Shown here: piece after piece, positions 1 through 6,910 of the stretch | Numbering within the stretch: position 1 is the stretch's first letter | Layout: every line of letters starts with the position of its first letter | Source of the DNA: Bacteroidales bacterium | GTDB lineage: Bacteria; Bacteroidota; Bacteroidia; Bacteroidales; F082 | DNA: 64,000 bases | Direction of reading: 5' to 3' | Assembly: GCA_024710405.1 (NCBI GenBank) | Contig: JANJUV010000002.1 | Coordinates: 426,357 to 490,356 of the forward strand | The notes under the pieces: model-generated | What the model was told of the DNA's origin: nothing | Seen by the model: only the letters and a program-made list of their open reading frames with translations | Database searches by the model: none | Position numbers and translations under genes: made by a program

Positions 1-779
1 TGTTCGTCAAAAAAATTATAAGCATCAGGGGTCGACATAATCCTGAGCATAGTAAACAGGTTTTCAATAGCTTCAGGTTTGGATTGATTAGGCTCTGTTG
101 GACCACTGTCTGTAACAGCACGCATAACTTTCTTACGGATGGTCTTTGGATCATCCGACAGAAAAATAGCATTGCCTTCTCCTTCTGATTTTCCCATTTT
201 GCCGCTGCCATCAAGTCCCGGCACTTTCACGAGTTCCTCACCAAAGTTGAACGCCTGTGGAATGGGAAAATAATCTTCCTGATACATCCTGTTGAATCTG
301 CGGGCGAAAGTACGGGTCATTTCGAGGTGTTGCTCCTGATCTTTACCAACCGGCACTTTGTGTGCCTTATGAATGAGTATGTCAGCGGCCATGAGGCTCG
401 GATAAGTAAGCAGCCCTGCATTTACATTATCAGGTTGCTTGCGGGCTTTTTCCTTAAAAGTTGTGACTCTTTCCAGTTCTCCCATATATGCATTCATATT
501 CAGGAAAAGATACAGCTCTGCTGTTTCCTGAAGGTCGCTTTGAACGTATAATGTCGATTTCTCAGGATCAAGTCCGGCCGCCAGATACTCCACAAGCACC
601 TGTTTCACCCTTGCATGAAGGTCATCCGGTTTAGGATGGGTAGTAAGCGAATGATAATCAGCGATAAAAAAGAAGCAGTTTGCTTCATCCTGCATTTTCA
701 CAAAATTTCTGACTGCACCGAAGTAATTTCCAAGGTGCAGGTTTCCTGTTGGCCTGATGCCACTAAGCACAATTTCCAT
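1..779 (-). CDS. trpS: Tryptophanyl-tRNA synthetase, C-terminal part missing at window edge
   Basis: This class I aminoacyl-tRNA synthetase charges tRNA-Trp with tryptophan in the cytoplasm. The reverse strand from an ATG at 779 reads MEIVLSGIRPTGNLHLGNYF, the usual opening of bacterial TrpRS, with the HIGH-type ATP motif as GNLHLGN (residues 12-18). A KMSKS-type loop appears as GKMGKSEG around residue 195, so the catalytic Rossmann domain is intact. The frame stays open to base 1, so about 259 codons are seen and the anticodon-binding C-terminus lies outside. RNase G lies upstream on the same strand, separated by a strong terminator, so trpS is probably its own unit. A -7-like element ends only 4 bases before the ATG. 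Identity is clear from the motifs. Confidence 0.95.
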   Translation of the reverse strand, partial: MEIVLSGIRPTGNLHLGNYFGAVRNFVKMQDEANCFFFIADYHSLTTHPKPDDLHARVKQVLVEYLAAGLDPEKSTLYVQSDLQETAELYLFLNMNAYMGELERVTTFKEKARKQPDNVNAGLLTYPSLMAADILIHKAHKVPVGKDQEQHLEMTRTFARRFNRMYQEDYFPIPQAFNFGEELVKVPGLDGSGKMGKSEGEGNAIFLSDDPKTIRKKVMRAVTDSGPTEPNQSKPEAIENLFTMLRIMSTPDAYNFFDE

Positions 780-783
780 GGGG

Positions 784-791
784 CAAAAATA
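784..791 (-). promoter_or_regulatory. Candidate Bacteroidota -7 element of trpS, nearly abutting the start codon
   Basis: On the minus strand the bases read TATTTTTG, matching the Bacteroidota TAnnTTTG -7 consensus. A TTG lies 17 bases upstream, slightly short of the usual 19-21. The element ends 4 bases before the trpS ATG, so transcription from it would start at or within a few bases of the initiator codon. The match is seen; promoter activity is inferred. Confidence 0.4.
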
Positions 792-847
792 GTGATTTTT
801 AGGTCGTTCAAGAGGTTTCGGTTTATTTCAATCTCAGACTGGTGCCG

Positions 848-876
848 AAAAAAAATCCCGGAAATTTTTCCGGGAT
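848..876 (-). terminator. Rho-independent terminator after RNase G gene
   Basis: On the minus strand a 10-bp perfect stem (ATCCCGGAAA pairing with TTTCCGGGAT around a 2-base centre, 855-876) is followed by a run of seven or more T (848-854). It sits 33 bases past the RNase G stop codon and separates that gene from trpS. Confidence 0.85.
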
Positions 877-908
877 GATGACTTAATGTCGTGAGTTGCA
901 CATAAAAA

Positions 909-2459
909 TCAGGTTTTAATTTCGTCATTGTTCGTATTGAAGAACCTGTATTCCAACTGATGATAGTTGGTCATTGGTTTAACTCGAATACGTTTCTTAT
1001 ATTTCCACATCCATTTCATGGTTCGCGAATAAAAACCCTTGGTCAGATAAGCATGTACATAGGGGTGTACGGCAATAGTAACTGACTTTTCGTTTTGATC
1101 CTGAAGCAGATATTTCAGGTTATTCTCGATTTCGTCCACAAAAATGATGCTGGGTCTGATTTTTCCGGTTCCGTCACAGACCGGGCAACGCTCCAGAATT
1201 TCCACTGCCATTTCAGGTCTTACCCTTTGTCGGGTAATTTGTACCAAACCAAACTTGCTGGGGGGCAAAATGGTATGTTTCGCATGGTCGCGGGCCATTT
1301 CATCCCTGAGTTTCTGAAACAGTGTTCTTCTGTTTTTACTGTCGTGCATGTCGATAAAATCGACCACAATGATTCCGCCCATATCCCTGAGCCTGAGTTG
1401 CCGGGCAATTTCGGCGGCGGCTTCCATGTTGACTGCCAGGGCATTTTCTTCCTGACTGATCTCTTTGTTTACACGATGACCGCTATTCACGTCGATCACA
1501 TGCATGGCTTCGGTATGTTCGATGATCAGATAAACACCACTTTTAATGGTAATAGTTTTTCCAAACAGGCTTTTGATTTGCTTATCTATTCCAAAGTGCT
1601 CGAAAATAGGCTGTTTGCCTTTGTACAGCTTTACAATATCCACCTTTTGGGGCGCGATGGTACCTATAAAGCTTTTAATTTCATCGGCAAGACCAGGTTC
1701 GTTTACGTGCACATTGTTGAAAGATTCATTAAGCAGATCGCGCAAAATTGCTGAAGTCCGGTCTAGTTCACTAACTATTTTCAGAGGAGCTTTGGCATTT
1801 TGCAGCTTCGTTGCTGTTTTTTCCCATTTTTCAACCAGGTTTCGCAGATCGGCATCGAGTTCTGCAACCTTCTTGTTTTCAGCTACGGTGCGGATAATCA
1901 CGCCGAAATTGTTGGGTCGGATGCTCAGGATAAGTCTTTTCAACCGGTTACGTTCCTCGCTGCTTCTGATTTTCTGTGAAACCGAGATGCGGCTTGAAAA
2001 AGGTACAAGCACCAGATACCGGCCTGCGAATGAAATCTCCGAGGAGATTCTCGGGCCTTTGGTGGAGATGGGCTCTTTGGCAATCTGAACCATAACCTGC
2101 ATCCCGGTGGTGAGCACCTGTGTAATTTTGCCTGTTTTTTCAATGTCAGGCTCAAGCTTGAACGATTCGGAATGTATCTGTACCGGCGTGGCATTCACAG
2201 CCATTTTGGTATACTTGATGAGCGACCTGATCTGAGGGCCCAGATCTAGGTAATGTAAAAATGCATCCTTTTCGTACCCAACATCTACAAAAGCGGCATT
2301 TAGCCCTGGCATGATCTTTCTGACCCTGCCCAGGTAAACATCACCCACTGCGTAGTTGTTGTTGGTCTTTTCCTGGTGAAGTTCAACTAATGATTTATCT
2401 TCTAAAAGAACAATGTCAACCTCCGAAGCACGAGAATCGATGATTAATTCTCTGTTCAC
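909..2459 (-). CDS. rng: Ribonuclease G/E family endoribonuclease
   Basis: This is a single-strand-specific endoribonuclease of the RNase E/G family that processes rRNA precursors and starts mRNA decay in the cytoplasm. The 516-residue protein has an N-terminal S1-type RNA-binding region (about residues 38-125), the catalytic DNase I-like region with metal-binding aspartates in HVIDVNSG and IVVDFIDM, and the zinc-link motif CPVCDGTG near residue 428. It ends soon afterwards and so lacks the long RNase E scaffold tail, which makes RNase G the better name. The start is GTG; no in-frame ATG lies close upstream, and MNRELIIDS fits homologous N-termini. A strong terminator follows. The leader holds a GC-rich hairpin. 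Confidence 0.95.
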   Translation of the reverse strand: MNRELIIDSRASEVDIVLLEDKSLVELHQEKTNNNYAVGDVYLGRVRKIMPGLNAAFVDVGYEKDAFLHYLDLGPQIRSLIKYTKMAVNATPVQIHSESFKLEPDIEKTGKITQVLTTGMQVMVQIAKEPISTKGPRISSEISFAGRYLVLVPFSSRISVSQKIRSSEERNRLKRLILSIRPNNFGVIIRTVAENKKVAELDADLRNLVEKWEKTATKLQNAKAPLKIVSELDRTSAILRDLLNESFNNVHVNEPGLADEIKSFIGTIAPQKVDIVKLYKGKQPIFEHFGIDKQIKSLFGKTITIKSGVYLIIEHTEAMHVIDVNSGHRVNKEISQEENALAVNMEAAAEIARQLRLRDMGGIIVVDFIDMHDSKNRRTLFQKLRDEMARDHAKHTILPPSKFGLVQITRQRVRPEMAVEILERCPVCDGTGKIRPSIIFVDEIENNLKYLLQDQNEKSVTIAVHPYVHAYLTKGFYSRTMKWMWKYKKRIRVKPMTNYHQLEYRFFNTNNDEIKT

Positions 2460-2501
2460 GTTGATTTCTTTAGTTTTATGTTAATGCTTTTAGGCTAACT
2501 C

Positions 2502-2524
2502 CCCCGGAATGATTTGTCCCGGGG
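2502..2524 (-). other. GC-rich hairpin in the RNase G leader
   Basis: A 6-bp all-G/C stem (CCCCGG with CCGGGG) closes an 11-base loop 43-65 bases before the RNase G start codon. No T-run follows on the minus strand, so it does not look like a terminator. It may be a leader structure; known RNase E autoregulation through its 5' UTR in E. coli is only an analogy. Confidence 0.3.
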
Positions 2525-2548
2525 CTTTCATTCTCACGAGGTGTACTT

Positions 2549-2599
2549 AAAAATTGAATAACACAATGCCAAGATAAACGCATCAGCATTGTGTTATCC
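2549..2599 (-). terminator. Terminator after the HU/29-aa protein transcription unit
   Basis: On the minus strand a 14-bp stem with one G-T pair (2586-2599 with 2556-2569) encloses a 16-base loop and is followed by AATTTTT (2549-2555). It lies 23 bases past the stop of the 29-residue basic protein and would separate that unit from rng. The loop is longer than usual. Confidence 0.65.
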
Positions 2600-2621
2600 A
2601 ATGTTATAAGGTCAAGAAAAT

Positions 2622-2711
2622 TTATTTCTTCTTATGCCTGTTCTTCCGCAAACGTTTTTTCCGTTTGTGGGTAGCCATCTTGTGTCTTTTTCTCTTTTTC
2701 CCGCTTGGCAT
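2622..2711 (-). CDS. AURKAIP1/COX24-domain small ribosome-associated protein, 29 aa
   Basis: A 29-codon frame from ATG at 2711 to TAA at 2622 encodes an extremely basic peptide opening MPSGKKRKRHKMATHKRKKR, about 60% Lys and Arg. Bacteroidota genomes carry near-identical short proteins annotated as AURKAIP1/COX24 domain, the family of mitochondrial mS38, so a structural role in the small ribosomal subunit is likely. It lies 24 bases downstream of the HU gene on the same strand and is followed by a terminator, so the two are probably co-transcribed. Its size makes it easy to miss. The peptide is read directly; the ribosomal role is inferred from the family. Confidence 0.85.
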   Translation of the reverse strand: MPSGKKRKRHKMATHKRKKRLRKNRHKKK

Positions 2712-2735
2712 AGTTTGAAAATATTTGAGAAATTA

Positions 2736-3020
2736 TTACTTAACGTTTGATTTAACCTGATTTACAAAAGTCTTGGCAGGTTTAAAAGCAGGAATATTAT
2801 GAGCAGGAATAATGAGGGTGGTGTTCCTGGAAATATTTCTTCCGGTTTTTTCAGCCCTTCTCTTAATGGTAAAGCTGCCAAATCCTCTCAGATAAACATT
2901 CTCACCATTCATCATTGAATTCTTTACCGATTCCATAAAGGCTTCTACAACGGCCTGTACGGCGACTTTTTCTACTCCGGTTTTGTTAGCAACATCTGCT
3001 ACGATTTCAGCTTTTGTCAT
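2736..3020 (-). CDS. hup: HU family DNA-binding protein
   Basis: This is a histone-like nucleoid protein that dimerises and bends DNA. The 94-residue sequence has the HU/IHF layout: N-terminal helices starting MTKAEIVADVANKTG, the conserved beta-turn segment VYLRGFGSFTIKRRAEKTGRN, and the DNA-grasping arm ending in the IPAHNIPAFKPAK signature, where HU proteins usually have PA-P-F-PGK. Its length matches the family (about 90). A -7-like element lies about 50 bases upstream, and the gene probably shares a transcript with the 29-aa basic protein downstream. HU and IHF-type paralogues cannot be told apart here. Confidence 0.95.
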   Translation of the reverse strand: MTKAEIVADVANKTGVEKVAVQAVVEAFMESVKNSMMNGENVYLRGFGSFTIKRRAEKTGRNISRNTTLIIPAHNIPAFKPAKTFVNQVKSNVK

Positions 3021-3068
3021 ATCTTTAACATTTTAAAGGATTAAAAATTAGATTTTTATTTGGACTGG

Positions 3069-3076
3069 CAAAAATA
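3069..3076 (-). promoter_or_regulatory. Candidate -7 element for the HU unit
   Basis: The minus strand reads TATTTTTG, a full TAnnTTTG match, 49-56 bases before the HU ATG. The surrounding spacer is A/T-tract rich (3081-3117), and no clear TTG sits at the usual distance, so only the -7 part is supported. Confidence 0.35.
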
Positions 3077-3153
3077 TACTTTTTTTTTACCCGAACGACT
3101 TTTTTTTGTTTTTTTTCAATCTAAAAGGCTCTGATTAAATCTTTTCAAAACAA

Positions 3154-4242
3154 ATGGACTCATTTCACCAAATTTTACTCGATTGGTATCACCAGCAGAA
3201 AAGAAACCTCCCCTGGCGCAACACCAAAAACCCCTACCTTATCTGGCTTTCGGAAGTTATTCTTCAGCAAACGCGCGTCAATCAAGGTCTATCGTATTAC
3301 GTGCGCTTTGCGTCAACCTGGCCCGACGTCAGTTCACTAGCCGCTTCACATGAGGATGAAGTGCTCAAAATGTGGCAAGGTCTGGGATACTACAGCCGTG
3401 CAAGAAACCTGCATGAGGCTGCCAAACAGATTGTTGAAAAGTACGATGGATTGTTTCCCTCAGACATGGATGAACTTTTGAATATCAAAGGAATAGGTGA
3501 ATATACCGCTGCAGCCATAGCTTCAATCGCATTCGGTAAAGCTGTCGCTGTTGTCGATGGAAATGTTTACCGGGTTCTTTCCAGATTGTTTGCCGTGGAA
3601 ACGCCGGTAAACGGTAAAGGAGCAAAAGAAGTTTTCGCTTCGCTGGCTGCTGAAATGCTATACACTGCTGACCCCGGAACATACAATCAGGCCATCATGG
3701 AGTTCGGTGCTTTGCAATGTGTTCCTAAAAAGCCGAATTGCCCAAAATGTCCGCTCAATGCCCGGTGCCTGGCATTTTCACGCAAGCAATCAGCATATTT
3801 TCCGGTAAAAATTCCTAAAAAAAACGTCACCGAAAGATTCTTTAACTACTTGATCATTCTTACCAAAGATAGCCCTATAAATAAGGTGCACATCCGAAAA
3901 CGACATGGGAATGACATCTGGAAAGGGTTGTTTGAATTCCCGCTGATAGAAACTACCGGACTATGTTCATTTAACGAACTTTCTACGATGGATCAGTGGA
4001 AGCGACTGACAGGTAATCAAAAATATTTATTTCTCGGCCAATCCACAACTTACAAGCATCGACTCACACACCGTCTGATACATGCCAGGTTTTTTATCAT
4101 ACAGACCGACAAAAAACTTGATCTGGCCAACGATTTTAATCTATCTTTGGTTGACCAAAATGAACTTGGCAAGTATGCCTTTCCAAGACTTATTGACAAA
4201 TTTCTGATTGAAACTGACGGACTTAATAAAGTAATCAACTAA
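3154..4242 (+). CDS. mutY: A/G-specific adenine DNA glycosylase
   Basis: MutY removes adenine mispaired with 8-oxoguanine in base-excision repair. The 362-residue protein has the helix-hairpin-helix glycosylase fold: the catalytic Glu in LSEVILQQTRV, the HhH hairpin IKGIGEYTAAAIASIAFG, and the catalytic Asp in AVVDGNVYRVLSR. The 4Fe-4S cluster motif is C-x6-C-x2-C-x5-C (CVPKKPNCPKCPLNARC). A C-terminal NUDIX-like domain (about residues 225-350) would recognise 8-oxoG. ssb begins 11 bases after the stop, followed by gldE and gldD, an arrangement common in Bacteroidota. It is divergent from HU. Confidence 0.96.
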   Translation: MDSFHQILLDWYHQQKRNLPWRNTKNPYLIWLSEVILQQTRVNQGLSYYVRFASTWPDVSSLAASHEDEVLKMWQGLGYYSRARNLHEAAKQIVEKYDGLFPSDMDELLNIKGIGEYTAAAIASIAFGKAVAVVDGNVYRVLSRLFAVETPVNGKGAKEVFASLAAEMLYTADPGTYNQAIMEFGALQCVPKKPNCPKCPLNARCLAFSRKQSAYFPVKIPKKNVTERFFNYLIILTKDSPINKVHIRKRHGNDIWKGLFEFPLIETTGLCSFNELSTMDQWKRLTGNQKYLFLGQSTTYKHRLTHRLIHARFFIIQTDKKLDLANDFNLSLVDQNELGKYAFPRLIDKFLIETDGLNKVIN

Positions 4243-4253
4243 AATTCAAAATC

Positions 4254-4706
4254 ATGGCTGGATTAAATAAAGTAATGCTAATCGGCAGATTGGGAAAAGA
4301 TCCCGAGGTGATTTCGTTCGAGAGCGGTGGAAAAAAAATGACAGTAACTCTTGCAACCAGTGAGCGATACAGGGACCGTGATGGAAACTGGCAGGATCAG
4401 ACCGAATGGCATAATGTTGTTGCTTGGGGGAATCTTGCTGCCGACATTGCAGAGGGTCGCAGAAACTATGTGAAAGGTGATATGCTATTTATTGAAGGCC
4501 GTATTAAAACACGGCAATATCAGGACAGTCATGGAGTTACCAAATATATTACCGAGATCATTGCCGAACGCATGAACCTGCTTACAAAAAGTAATCCCGG
4601 CGGAGAACAAAAGCATGATTATCCGCATGCCTCGGATTCCAAAAACAATTATGACGATCCTGCTTTCCAATCACCTGCTGCACCCGAAGACGACCTGCCT
4701 TTTTAA
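4254..4706 (+). CDS. ssb: Single-stranded DNA-binding protein
   Basis: SSB coats single-stranded DNA during replication and repair and recruits partners through its tail. The 150-residue protein has the OB fold over roughly residues 1-108 (opening AGLNKVMLIGRLGKDPEV, with the WHNVVAWG strand), a disordered linker, and the acidic partner-binding C-terminus DDLPF. Its length is typical. It follows mutY by 11 bases and is probably co-transcribed with it. Confidence 0.96.
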   Translation: MAGLNKVMLIGRLGKDPEVISFESGGKKMTVTLATSERYRDRDGNWQDQTEWHNVVAWGNLAADIAEGRRNYVKGDMLFIEGRIKTRQYQDSHGVTKYITEIIAERMNLLTKSNPGGEQKHDYPHASDSKNNYDDPAFQSPAAPEDDLPF

Positions 4707-4852
4707 TTTATCAATCAACTTCTAGAGCATATTAGCCTTATGGCATCAGACTTTGAAGCATCTGAAGGCACTACTGAATGTTGCTAATAATTTATGAAAC
4801 AAACAGGTATCATTTGAAAAATATATCGGTGGCAGACTAAGCATCTTTGGAA

Positions 4853-6235
4853 ATGATTACCTTTGCAGCCGGAATTATAAATCAATTTGTTTTGGATCAA
4901 CCTGACCCTGACCCGTATGCGAGTCTGCTCGCTGCCCTGAACCACCCGATATTTCACGACTTCAGCCCGGCAAGTATTATTGTTCTTTCAGTGATGCTGG
5001 TTTTGCTGTTTATTTCTGCCCTCATTTCAGGATGCGAGACTTCATATTTCTCACTTAAATCAAACGATATCAATTCATTGCGTGAATCAGGTAACCGAAA
5101 AGACCGGATAATATTGAAGATGAGGGAGCAGGCCAAGCTTCTGTTGGCAACCATACTCATAGTCAACAACCTCATAAATGTTGCCATTGTAATCCTGTCC
5201 ACTTTTGTCACAGCAAGTGTGTTCGACACAAGCGACCGTCTTTGGCTCATTATTATCATCCAGATAGTGGTTGTTACCTCACTTATACTTCTTTTTGGCG
5301 AGATCATACCCAAAGTGATAGCCCATCAAAAGCCGCTGATCCTTTCACGAATGATGGCCAAAACAATGTATTTTCTCATGGGCTTGTTTAAGCCACTGAG
5401 CATGGCTTTTGTATCCTCCTCAGTTTATCTTGACAACAGATTAGCCCGTCGGACGGCGAGCATTGACATGAGTGAACTGTCGGCCGCAATAGATATAAGC
5501 TCGGATGAATCAACTCCGCCCGAGGAGAAGAAAATGCTCAAAGGAATCGCAACATTCAGTGAAAAAGAAGTTACAGCCATTATGAAGTCGCGGGTTAGCA
5601 TTACCGCAATCGACATAAAATCAGACCTAGGGACGGTGTTGAAAACAATACTCAACAGCGGTTTTTCGCGAATACCTGTTTATGAAGACAGTCTGGACAA
5701 GGTTGTCGGAATCCTGTATATCAAAGACCTTATCCCTTTTCTGGATAAAAAGAGTTTCGACTGGAAGAAACTCATACGACCAGCATTCTACGTGCCCGAA
5801 ACCAAAAAAATCAATGATCTTCTTCAGGAGTTTCGAGAGAAAAAGATACACCTTGCCCTAGTTGTCGACGAATACGGCGGAACATCAGGCATGCTGACAC
5901 TCGAAGACATCATCGAAGAAATTGTTGGCGACATCAGCGATGAATTCGATAAGGATCCTGAATCTGCAGGTTTTAAAAAAATTGATGATCACACCTTTGT
6001 TTTTGAAGCCCGCACAAACCTGATTGACTTTTGCAAGATCACCGAAATTGATGATCACTATTTCGAAGATGTTCAGGGTGAATCAGATACATTAGCCGGT
6101 CTATTGCTCGAACTGGAAGGAATTATACCGGTAAAAGGACAAAAAATTGTGTGTAAGGGATTCGTTTTTGAAGTAACGGATGCCGACAGCAGAAGAATCA
6201 AACAGGTTAAGGCAACCAAACAGCGATATACATGA
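4853..6235 (+). CDS. gldE: Gliding motility-associated membrane protein GldE (CNNM/CorC family)
   Basis: This inner-membrane protein belongs to the HlyC/CorC/CNNM family and is named GldE in Bacteroidota, where it works with GldD in gliding and type IX secretion. From the ATG at 4853 (an upstream in-frame TTG at 4847 is less likely) it has a DUF21/CNNM membrane domain with about four hydrophobic segments (residues 40-205). A pair of CBS domains follows (about 235-360, with FSRIPVYEDSLDKVVGILYIKDL and LALVVDEYGGTSGMLTLEDIIEEIVGDI), then a C-terminal CorC_HlyC domain (about 375-455). The stop overlaps the gldD start as ATGA, implying translational coupling. Confidence 0.9.
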   Translation: MITFAAGIINQFVLDQPDPDPYASLLAALNHPIFHDFSPASIIVLSVMLVLLFISALISGCETSYFSLKSNDINSLRESGNRKDRIILKMREQAKLLLATILIVNNLINVAIVILSTFVTASVFDTSDRLWLIIIIQIVVVTSLILLFGEIIPKVIAHQKPLILSRMMAKTMYFLMGLFKPLSMAFVSSSVYLDNRLARRTASIDMSELSAAIDISSDESTPPEEKKMLKGIATFSEKEVTAIMKSRVSITAIDIKSDLGTVLKTILNSGFSRIPVYEDSLDKVVGILYIKDLIPFLDKKSFDWKKLIRPAFYVPETKKINDLLQEFREKKIHLALVVDEYGGTSGMLTLEDIIEEIVGDISDEFDKDPESAGFKKIDDHTFVFEARTNLIDFCKITEIDDHYFEDVQGESDTLAGLLLELEGIIPVKGQKIVCKGFVFEVTDADSRRIKQVKATKQRYT

Positions 6236-6810
6236 AAAAGCCTATTCTGATCGTTTTCGTATTACTGGGAATACTTGTGACTACAGGCTGTTCAGAAACC
6301 TTCACTCCAAAACCAAAAGGTTTTTTCAGGATTGATCTGCCAGCGAAAAGCTATCAAAACCTTTCAGATACGCTTCCCTATTTCTTTGAATTCCCTGATT
6401 ATGCATTAGTTAAGAATGATATTCATCAGCATGGCGAAAAAGGCTGGATCAATATTGAGTTTCCACAGTTCAATGGTATCCTGCACATCAGTTACAAAGA
6501 GGTTGATCAAAATCTGGATGTATTTACCGAAGATGCCCGAACACTGGTTTTCAAACATATACCAAAGGCAAGTGCCATCAACAACAAGTTGATTCTTCAG
6601 CCCGAAAGAAGGGTTTTCGGCACATTGTTCGAAATAGATGGCAAAGGTACTGCCTCACCGGTTCAATTTTACCTCACGGACAGCACAAACCATTTTCTCA
6701 GGGCTGCGCTCTATTTTAATGTCAGGCCCAACAACGATTCACTTGCTCCCGTAATTGAATTTCTGAAAGCTGATGTGGAGCATATGATTCAGACCTTTTA
6801 CTGGCGGTAA
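6232..6810 (+). CDS. gldD: Gliding motility lipoprotein GldD
   Basis: GldD is a membrane-anchored lipoprotein required for gliding motility in Flavobacterium johnsoniae and associated with type IX secretion. The 192-residue protein starts with a lipoprotein signal (VTTGCSETF; Cys about residue 20), then the conserved segment PKPKGFFRIDLPAKSY. The remainder matches the compact GldD fold. Its ATG overlaps the gldE stop codon by four bases. The name rests on sequence character and on the gldE-gldD order. Confidence 0.9.
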   Translation: MKKPILIVFVLLGILVTTGCSETFTPKPKGFFRIDLPAKSYQNLSDTLPYFFEFPDYALVKNDIHQHGEKGWINIEFPQFNGILHISYKEVDQNLDVFTEDARTLVFKHIPKASAINNKLILQPERRVFGTLFEIDGKGTASPVQFYLTDSTNHFLRAALYFNVRPNNDSLAPVIEFLKADVEHMIQTFYWR

Positions 6811-6850
6811 AGTTTTACAGCCCACTGGTTTTCCAAAACTATCTTAAGCT

Positions 6851-6883
6851 TTTGCCGTTGCTGCGACAATTTTTCTACTTTTA
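6851..6883 (+). promoter_or_regulatory. Candidate promoter of the M14 peptidase gene
   Basis: TTTG (6851-6854) is followed after 21 bases by TACTTTTA (6876-6883), one mismatch from TAnnTTTG, and sits 28 bases before the ATG at 6911. Both elements are at Bacteroidota-like spacing. Similar TACTTTTAC strings precede the regulator gene (9428) and the first GH144-like gene (12552). Confidence 0.45.
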
Positions 6884-6910
6884 CGCTTCGTTTCATCAAT
6901 TCCTCCACAC

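Noticed and set aside
1095..1754. Long open frame on the plus strand opposite RNase G
   Set aside because: It is a shadow of rng: no family resemblance, and rng motifs on the other strand are unambiguous.
3081..3117. Long A/T homopolymer tracts upstream of HU and mutY
   Set aside because: They are low-complexity promoter-region DNA; no repeat unit or CRISPR-like structure is present.
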